A program made the translations under genes and the position numbers. This document shows, one piece after another, positions 56,690 through 64,000 of a DNA stretch of 64,000 nucleotides. The notes under the pieces were generated by a model. It saw nothing but the letters and a program-made list of their open reading frames with translations, was not told the DNA's origin and searched no databases. Numbering within the stretch: position 1 is the stretch's first letter; every line of letters begins with the position of its first letter. Source of the DNA: Annona cherimola (taxonomy: Eukaryota; Streptophyta; Magnoliopsida; Magnoliales; Annonaceae); the NCBI GenBank assembly GCA_030490835.1, contig CM059971.1, positions 56,716,012 through 56,780,011 of the forward strand, read 5' to 3'.

Positions 56690-57690
56690 ATATGTATCGG
56701 GGAACTGCTATAAGGACAATCTGTCCAGTCGTGCTTGGAACCATTCTGCTTGGCTGCGTCCTCAATGGGTCCTGGAGTTTATCATTGGGGCTGAAGGAGG
56801 TTTGGAAACCAAAATGCTTTGTATTCGTAAAAAAAAAAAAAAAATCATTTATTTTGTGCGATACTATTTATTTTATCATGTTAAAAAAAATAACTTTCAC
56901 TGCAAATTTATTAAATTTTGTAACAACTTAAAATTATCGTTAGAAATTGTTATTAATATATTTAGTATATAAAAAGTCGTCAATAATTATGATTTATTTA
57001 GCCATAAATAAATGCGTATACGTAGGCATGCTAAATGATTAGAAATAAAAACAAAAGAGTTGCATGCACATCTTCATGTCCCAGAATCTACATGTAAACC
57101 GGCATTCTATATGTTGGAGTAGAAGGCTAATTCGAACCTTATGCTTTTGACGCATAAGCTTATTTTTTTCATTGGTATTATACAATGCGACCACTTACTC
57201 AAGTATATTCACAACCCTTACAACATTGAGGGAATTTTTCTACAACCTCGATACTGGGAAATTTTATACGAAACCCCACACTGGGGAACTTTGTAAAAAT
57301 CCCCCACAACTCCAGAGGACTTACAATTTTTACCCATCACTGAAGGAGGATAGAAGTTTTGAACTTGCAATGCCCCGCTGGTTACCATGATAGCTTTTCC
57401 ATAGACTTATATACCTACAATGTTGGTATGAAATTGCACAAATGTTCTTGAGTTAAGAGTTTTGTGCAATTCATTAAAATTATAATGAAATAACAAAACA
57501 TATTTTCCATATAAAATGATAAAAAGGCCTTTTTCACTTTCTTCATAATATTAAACTAATGTTAATTGAAATAGCTTTATTATAAGTGCAACAAAATAGT
57601 TTTTATGAACAACATATTATTTTATCATTATGAAGAATAGAGATTAGGATATTTTCCCTATTTTCTATAATAGAGACATTTCGTTCATTT
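56690..57690. other. Non-coding stretch
   Basis: AT-rich with an A tract near 56830. The open frame 56679-56972 (+) has no domain. No gene seen. Confidence 0.4.
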
Positions 57691-57694
57691 TAAG

Positions 57695-57960
57695 AATGTG
57701 TTTGGGAAGTGATACAATTTATTAAATAAAAAGTTTTTGGAAATGGGAGAAAATAATATAATATGATATGAGTAATGATAAAGAGCAAAGAGAAAAAATA
57801 GATATGTTAATTATATAGGCAGTTGTATACAAATGACTGAAAAATATGATAGTTGTATAGGAAGATGTTAATAAATAATTTAAAAATAAAGTAGTTGTGG
57901 AAAGTGAAAAATTTTAATTTAAAAAATTTTGAGTATAGTTTAGTAATAAGCAAAAAAAGT
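57695..57960. mobile_element. M1 MITE, diverged
   Basis: Starts near aatgtgtttgggaagtgata and carries M1 blocks (atagatatgttaattatata, tagttgtggaaagtgaaaaa). The right terminus is degraded and may run on to a reverse fragment at about 58050. Confidence 0.5.
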
Positions 57961-58213
57961 CAAATTAAAACTTTTAATTATCCACAATTACTCTATTTTA
58001 ATATATTTTTTTCACACATTTCTGCAAAAAAAGTCAAATTAAAAAGTCATTTAGTATATTCATTTGATTGAATTTCAAGTTAATAATTTTTTGAGATTGA
58101 AAATGATTTTTTTAATGATAAAGAAGATTCCTAGCCCCCTCTCAATCTTCTAACAATGGTAGAGAGTCAAGGAACAGCCAGAGCATCCGATCAAATATCG
58201 TTCACACAACTGT

Positions 58214-58630
58214 CTATACAAAGTTGGTTTGCAATACAGGTTTGTGGAATATCCAGCCATACATTTCCTTCTCTTTAATTTGGTTTGTCAGAGCATAACT
58301 TGCCAATGAATGGGCAAGTTTGTTGCCGCTGCTAAGAGCATCAGTATACGTCAGACGGTCAAAAAACACTAAATAGCTCTTGATTTCCTGGGAAGGAACC
58401 CCAGGCTGGACAGGGAAGATATATTGCCCGATAATAATAACCACCATGCAATCGCTTTCGGCTTCCACTTTACAAATACCAAGCTCCATCAGCCATTTTA
58501 TGCTCCTACAAATCGCTGTAGCATCCATCCGTAAGGGAGTTGGAATCTTCGAATCTTGCCAACACCTAGCTGCCACTTGCTTCCCACCAGAATCTCTAAC
58601 AGGGACTGGTTTCTGTGCAAATATTTGCAC
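58214..58630 (-). pseudogene. RNase H (RVT_3) domain relic
   Basis: A 138-residue open frame on minus. LRMDATAICRSIKWLMEL, then VEAESDCMVV with the acidic catalytic-type residue, then GNKLAHSLASYALT is the characteristic end of plant LINE-derived RNase H domains. It resembles 56450-56665 but lies on the opposite strand, so it comes from another LINE copy or an inverted segment. No reverse transcriptase is attached, and the upstream part of the domain is not clear. Host genes with a lone RVT_3 domain exist, so a small functional gene cannot be fully excluded. Confidence 0.65.
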
Positions 58631-58639
58631 CCTAGAAAG

Positions 58640-60300
58640 AACGTCGAAATGCCATAGCTGCCATTAATTTTAAACGTGCGGTGGAGATTGATAGGGGCAA
58701 AATAGGAATGTTAATTTTCTATGTCGCTCGCTTGTTTGCTGTGGCTGTTGGTATGGCTTGTTTACGAAGCATGCTAGCTAGGACAGTGGGTTGTTGGCAT
58801 GTATTCGATGAGCTGGGAATAGCAACATTCAACAATTTTTTTCCTTTTCCAACGGTGGATGAGTGGAGAAGAGGAGCCCTTTTTCCGACCATGGTCTAGT
58901 ACAGAAGAAAAGTCGGAGCAATGATTTGGGAAATTGCCATAGATGGATAACAACGCTGATGGAGCGAGTCGGTCTCACAGCAGGGGGATAAGGTCATAGG
59001 CATCTAGAAGGGAGATAGTTGCCGGTGATTGAGGAAACGGACAGTGCTAAAGGTCCGTGCTAGCGTCGTGAGAGAGGGTGGAGATTAATTGATGGGAATT
59101 GGGAAGAGATGAGCTACCATTGACTGTTGCTGTCTCTACCAGTTCTTCCTCTAAGCACGAATCCATGCATGCAGGTTGATTTGATTTAAATATGTTAACA
59201 TATAAGGAATCTGAAATAGATGATTGTTTGCGTGGTGGCTTGTCAAGGAAGATTCACAGCATCCCAACTCCAAGGTCTCATCAACAAAGCTACTCTATGA
59301 AGGAAACAAAAAGGATTTTCACACGAGAGGAAGAGGGGGCTGACCAGGAGAGCCGAAGCAGCGCTGCCATTGAGGAGGGGAAGTGCTTGCCGGAAATGAG
59401 GTGCTTCGCATAATGAGAGAAGAGGAAGAGGAGGGTGGGTAGGAGAGCCGAAGCAATGATCCTATTGGGGGAGACGCCTGGTTAGTCGATGCTAAAGAGG
59501 GACACTGGCGATGAGGAAGATAATTTCTTTCTCCTTTCTATGTTTTTTGTGATAATTTTGTTGGAATTTATACCATTTTGGTTTGAATCAAGTGCAAAAG
59601 TCAGTACTAATAGGTTTGAAAGATGTGTAAAATCTTTTTGGTTTTACTCACCAATTTTCTAGTAGCTAGCGTGGAGGAGTTTGAGTAGCTGCATTGGCCA
59701 AATGTTGGTGGGTTTGTTTTCTGCCGGCAATAGTTCACCATGGTAAACTAAGAAACCCCCTGCTCCACCCCCTTCTATTTATTCCTTCATAGAATTTTTT
59801 AATCTCCATCAGTTCACAAGCGAATTAGGAAGGCCTTTCCCCTCTCATTTACAAATGCAAGGCATGTTTTATATGTTGCCTTTTTTACAATTGGTTCATT
59901 CTTCGTCATTTTTTCTCACTCTATTTTATTTAAATAGGCTGAGTAATTCTACAAACAGAATGGTATATACGACCCCTATTTTATAGTTGACATGTGGTGA
60001 TGCTTTCTTTTATAGATTGTATTTACCTCGTTTTTCAGCCTTTTTTGCTGTGGAAAAGCAAAATGCAATGATGCTCCGATTTCGGGTCTTCGTATGGGAA
60101 AGGTTAAGTGCAAACGTTTTTACTTTTGCATAAAATGCAAATGAGGGTAAAAAGGTAATTTCATAGCATGAGAGTAGAATTGTGGATAAAGTGTGAGTAT
60201 GGGTAGGTGAAATAAATTACAGTACTTTAAGGTGCATGTATTTTTATGGTTATTCATATGATTTTAATAAATTACTATAAATGATGAGTAATCCATAACG
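58640..60300. other. Unassigned stretch
   Basis: Balanced composition at 58680-59480 with open frames (58681-58899, 59192-59413, +) that show no domain. It looks like old gene-derived or transposon DNA, but I cannot say which. Confidence 0.3.
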
Positions 60301-62099
60301 TTAAATTGAATTATATTCATTCCAAATTATAATCTGTAATGTAGGATTGAAATTATAAAATTAAGAATAGTTTTATTTAAAGAAATAAATTTGAACGACT
60401 GATATAATTTAGCTTGTTTGACCGTTGTTACAGATTTTACAGATTTTACGGATTTTACAGTTTTTATGAAATTCATGGAAATGATGTGTTCCACTGGTAA
60501 TCTTATATTCATTTTTCCAATGAAATAAATTTTACAGGCTATTCGAGTATCACGGATACAACGCTTATGTAATTGATAAATTTTATACAGTTTACGAGTT
60601 TTATAGATTATATGATTTTGATACATATTTGTTTGATAAGATAAACCAGTTATACAGTTTTAACAGCTAAAATAAGATTGATGACATTTCATGTTCACCA
60701 ATTAGATAGACAATACAGATTTTACAAGAATTATGCAAAATCGTAAATTAATATATACATGATTTATGAATTTTATAGAGTAATCAATTTGTAATGTACT
60801 GATATAATGGATTTGATGAATTTTATAGATTGTTCATAAAATTTATATAAAATATATTATCCGTAAATGTAATACGAAAGATACTAATAATATTAAATAA
60901 TAAAATATAGATTCTTATTAAATTTTAAATAAATCCAATAATTGAATCCTTTATCTAACTAATATATTTAATAAATCAATAATAATTATTTACACTTTTA
61001 TTTACTGGAAAGGTAGAAATTTGTATATGTTATAAATTTTTATAATATAATAGGCACGTATATTAATTATAGTTAGCATAAAAGCCGTCCCCATGCTCAT
61101 TATGCACCTATTTTTTTAACATCATATTGTGACTAAAATTGAACAAATACTATAATACTTGTGTGATTATTTATAAGTATCATTGATTTTTATTATTTCT
61201 CATAAGAGGAATTTAATTTGTAATAGGTGGTCTTAAAAAAGTAAATTAATGAACGTTGTTACATTTTTTGTGTCTCCTATGATTTATAATAATTTGTCAT
61301 CTCGTACTATTAAACTTAGAATAAAATTGCACAAATTTTAAACAATTTACTTTGGTTGACTAGAAAAATTGTAAATTTTGAGACCACCCTTTATTTACTT
61401 TTTCATTCATTTACGATTTACTTTTATTGAAAATGATTTACTTTGATTTATTTACTTTTTTGTTTAAATCATATAAAATTTACAACGACATAAAAGTGAA
61501 TAAATGAACATAAAGTAAATTAACGTCACGAATTTACAACGGAATAAAAGTAAATAAATGAAATAAATCAAAAAATAAATTAACGGCATAAATTTTATTT
61601 GTCACCTCGTACCATTACCTCAAAAAGTAAAGAATTTGTATAAAAGTTAGGTGAGAATTTTATGTAATGTTGAATTTAAATTATTTATCACAAAAATAGT
61701 TATAATTTGCGATGATAAATTTATTGTAATAATTTAAAAAATTTTTATAGCATCATTCTCCACATAATTAGTTTGAGATTTATATATTTAAATACATTAT
61801 ATAAATGTTCTTATTGTATTTAATGTAAAATTTACGGTTTTAATTTTGCTATAAAAATGTTCTTCTTCAAATTAATTTAATATTTAGACTTAGAAATTTT
61901 GTAGAATAATTTTTCATCTAAAAATTTTAAAATTTAAATTGTAAATATATTATACAAGCGTTCTCCATATAATGATTTTAAAAATCATATCTTCAAATGA
62001 ATGGTGTGAACTTCTCTATGTACTTATTTCAAATATTAAGTTTTAAATTTCTTTTATAATTGTGCTTCATTGTCCACAAACTATCTAAAGTCTACTTGA
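60301..62099. other. Very AT-rich stretch
   Basis: No gene. A short run of acagatttt-type repeats is at 60430-60465. Confidence 0.45.
61220..61640. repeat. Fold-back-like AT-rich element
   Basis: Words aagtaaattaatgaacg and tcattcatttacgatttact with their complements (aaaagtaaataaatgaaata) alternate around a centre near 61440, consistent with an imperfect inverted repeat. gtcatctcgtactatta and gtcacctcgtaccatta bracket the unit. Confidence 0.45.
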
Positions 62100-62103
62100 T
62101 TGT

Positions 62104-62262
62104 ATGGAAATGAATTTAACACAAAGTGTCTTCTTGCAAAACTACATCGAACAGCAATGGTGCTCTGTGGCTGTGACTCCAGAAAACTTTGGAGGAGACC
62201 CGTGCCCTAATGTCATGAAGAAGCTCTCGGTTTGGCCATCTGCCATTAATTTGTGTTTGAAG
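62104..62262 (+). pseudogene. Beta-galactosidase C-terminal lectin-domain fragment
   Basis: Frame from 62104: QWCSVAVTPENFGGDPCPN followed by VMKKLSV is the end of the SUEL-type galactose-binding domain at the C-terminus of many plant beta-galactosidases (cell-wall enzymes). Only this last-exon-sized piece is present. The catalytic GH35 domain and upstream exons are not in the preceding 2 kb. After LSV the frame diverges instead of ending at the usual short EAxCS tail. It is a fragment, not a gene. Confidence 0.75.
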
Positions 62263-62569
62263 ATAATCAATAAAAATGAAACAAAGAAGGAAATGCTCAT
62301 TTTCTAGGCACACGTATGAAATCCAATTCACTCTTTTGGCCCCTGTATTCAATATATATAAGTATACAAGTTCTAGGCAATTAATTTTTGTGCACAGGTG
62401 AAGTTGTAGAAACTACAACACACCAATTATGCTTAAAAGTATTGATAAATTAGGAAAATATTTGTAAGGATCTTTAATGTACATAAGCTGCTTGTTATAC
62501 ACGACTTGTAAGTGGCAGAAAGGGTTGTCAGCTGAAAGGAGCAAGCCTTGGGCTTCAGCGTATTGGTTT

Positions 62570-62775
62570 TCTCATGTAATCAATCCCTTTTCAGCAAGCA
62601 AGTGCGTTTTAGCTTTTCTTGGTTGTGAGAATTCAAATGGTGCTCGTAGACATGCATATGAGATATTGGAGAGTTTCAAGTCTCCCACTTCAGGGAACTT
62701 CCCTATTACTGCCTCATGTTTCTGAAATGGGTAGTAATATGCAAATCCCCCATCTCCTAAACTGTTGTCGCCCAA
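62570..62775 (-). other. Unassigned short open frame
   Basis: The minus frame MGDNSLGDGGFAYYYPF... has balanced, exon-like composition. A plus frame covers the same DNA (62477-62725). I do not recognise either. Its position among exon relics suggests it could be another captured piece. Confidence 0.25.
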
Positions 62776-63301
62776 GTGATATACAATTTAACCATTATCT
62801 TAGGAAGAATCAATTAATTCTACGGGTGTCTACCATTTCAACATCTGATCATTAGAAATCTATATTCATTAAGTACGTTGCATTGCACATGGTAAGAGTA
62901 CCTCACAATTTCTATGCTAATATCAAATCCTATTCATTTGTCATACCTGGAACACCGTCAAATTTCAAAACAAGCCTTTACGTTATTAATTTACGACAGC
63001 AACAACATCATTTCCGCTGGAACACCACATATACATGCAACCCTGTAAATCATGTTCTTTCTAGGTAATTCTCATTAAGTCTTAAATTCAAACTTGTTTT
63101 CCAGCTTTCCGTATGGCAACGGACCTTAGGATAAACATTACGAATTAATTGAATGGATATTTCCACAACATTATTAACATGAGATCATTCTCTTACAACA
63201 AGATAATTAAAAAGTATATAAGTTGTTCATTGAAATGGTAGTTAAAAGTTTACAGCTGAAACCATACGATCAATATGTGCATGCCTCTTAAACAACTATA
63301 T

Positions 63302-63460
63302 AAAAATTTCATCGTCCTTATCATCTTCATCCTCCTCATCCCCTTCTTCCTCATCATTGTTATCGTCATCGTCGTCCCCCTCTACCTCATCAAAGTCCTC
63401 AACCTATACATCTTCATTTGTGAACCATGAAATAATTCTTGGAATCACTTGTACTTCATT
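63302..63460 (-). pseudogene. NAP1-like histone chaperone C-terminal fragment
   Basis: On minus: VQVIPRIISWFTNEDV, a stop (TAG), then VEDFDEVEGDDDDDNNDEEE and further acidic residues to a stop near 63302. The IPxxxSWFT segment followed by a long Asp/Glu tail is how nucleosome assembly protein 1 family members end. These shuttle H2A-H2B and assemble nucleosomes. The in-frame stop and the lack of the core fold mark it as a relic. Just upstream, gtgattccaagaatt is locally duplicated. Confidence 0.65.
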
Positions 63461-63744
63461 TGAGCAAACAATTCTTGGAATCACTGAACAACCTGCATTA
63501 CCAATGATTCCAGATTAACTTCCATGTATTCAACAAACAAATGGACATTTATACTTTAGAAGTAGGCGATAGACCCATTTTTTGTGTTGAACAAGAAATC
63601 AGACTTCTGCAGCAAATATTCGAAATGTCATCCAAACAGATATCAATCAACTAATATAAGGGGAAGAAAATGATTTAACAGATATCAATCAACTAATATA
63701 AATTTTTTTCTCAAACAAATTGAACAAGCAAGGCACCTTCCAAG

Positions 63745-63891
63745 GAATGTTTGCTTTCCAGCAACGCCATGCTTCACTAAGGTGCTGTAAGATAGTCCTG
63801 GCCTTGTTCTGCTTAATGCCCTCTGTAATACATTCAAAGGTTTTAGTAGAAGGATCACATTTATTCACAAGAAGACAAGTCAAGATCAAAT
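63745..63891 (-). pseudogene. PRP8 (spliceosome core) exon fragment
   Basis: On minus: [19 protein letters not shown], then [19 protein letters not shown] and [10 protein letters not shown]. This stretch is nearly invariant in eukaryotic PRP8, the U5 snRNP scaffold protein of more than 2,300 residues. Similarity starts abruptly after a stop-containing region and ends after WKVP, without the continuation expected of the protein. Because the window stops at 64000, an upstream exon of a real gene beyond the edge cannot be excluded, but the unrelated relics nearby favour a captured or retro-copied fragment. Confidence 0.75.
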
Positions 63892-64000
63892 GATTTCTTC
63901 ATCATCCAACAATTAAAAATGTTCAAACAGTGCAGAAAGAGAGAAAGATGAGCTGAAAATAAAATGCTGCCAAGAAAAGAAGAGAATGCTAGACAACCAA

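Noticed and set aside
63302..63410. (GAT/GAG)n-like run taken for a microsatellite
   Set aside because: Preceded in frame by the SWFT motif of NAP1 family members, so a decayed acidic tail is a better explanation.

Overview
This is plant nuclear DNA: AT-rich, with one intact protein gene in 64 kb and the rest transposon-derived. The gene family (a CC-NB-ARC-LRR immune receptor of the ZAR1 / RPP13-like 4 clade), plant LTR retrotransposons, LINEs with a DUF4283 ORF1 and a plant-type RNase H, MULEs and MITEs all point to a flowering plant. ZAR1-type receptors occur in eudicots, magnoliids and some monocots, so the order cannot be fixed from this window.

Layout. 1-9.8 kb: non-coding DNA with dispersed AT-rich fold-back elements (family FB) and an exact 87-bp tandem duplication. 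9.8-11.2 kb: a Mutator-like element with GC-rich cargo and a 9-bp target duplication. 11.8-12.1 kb: a MITE. 13.3-14.4 kb: a solo LTR with a perfect 5-bp target duplication (GTTGT). 14.4-19.8 kb: more FB copies and local duplications. 19.8-25.7 kb: a very long (5.9 kb) solo-LTR-like unit bounded by TGTG...CACA and a perfect 5-bp duplication (GGTTG), with two internal minisatellites. 27.3-32.1 kb: a MITE, a SINE-like unit, a decayed copia polymerase fragment between inverted repeats, and a LINE ORF1 relic. 32.35-34.79 kb: a MITE split by a Pack-MULE-like element that carries an antisense LRR fragment of another resistance gene. 35-41.7 kb: nested MITEs and fold-backs. 41.7-43.1 kb: a large hairpin, then a decayed copy of the 5' leader and first codons of the intact receptor gene. 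44.1-46.75 kb: a small non-autonomous copia-like element. 48.4-49.6 kb: fold-backs with a nested MITE.

50.45-53.54 kb (+): the receptor gene. It has a repeat-bearing 5' leader, one 875-codon open frame with every NLR motif in order, and a possible 3' intron that would hold a MITE. 54.9-56.7 kb: a LINE 3' relic interrupted by a GC-rich inverted-repeat element. 58.2-58.6 kb: a second RNase H relic on the minus strand. 62.1-63.9 kb: exon-sized relics of three unrelated genes (beta-galactosidase lectin tail, NAP1-like acidic tail, PRP8 core), a pattern suggesting gene-fragment capture.

The only system likely to function is the ZAR1-like receptor. The strongest unusual signal is that its regulatory leader was duplicated about 8 kb upstream, where the coding part has been lost.
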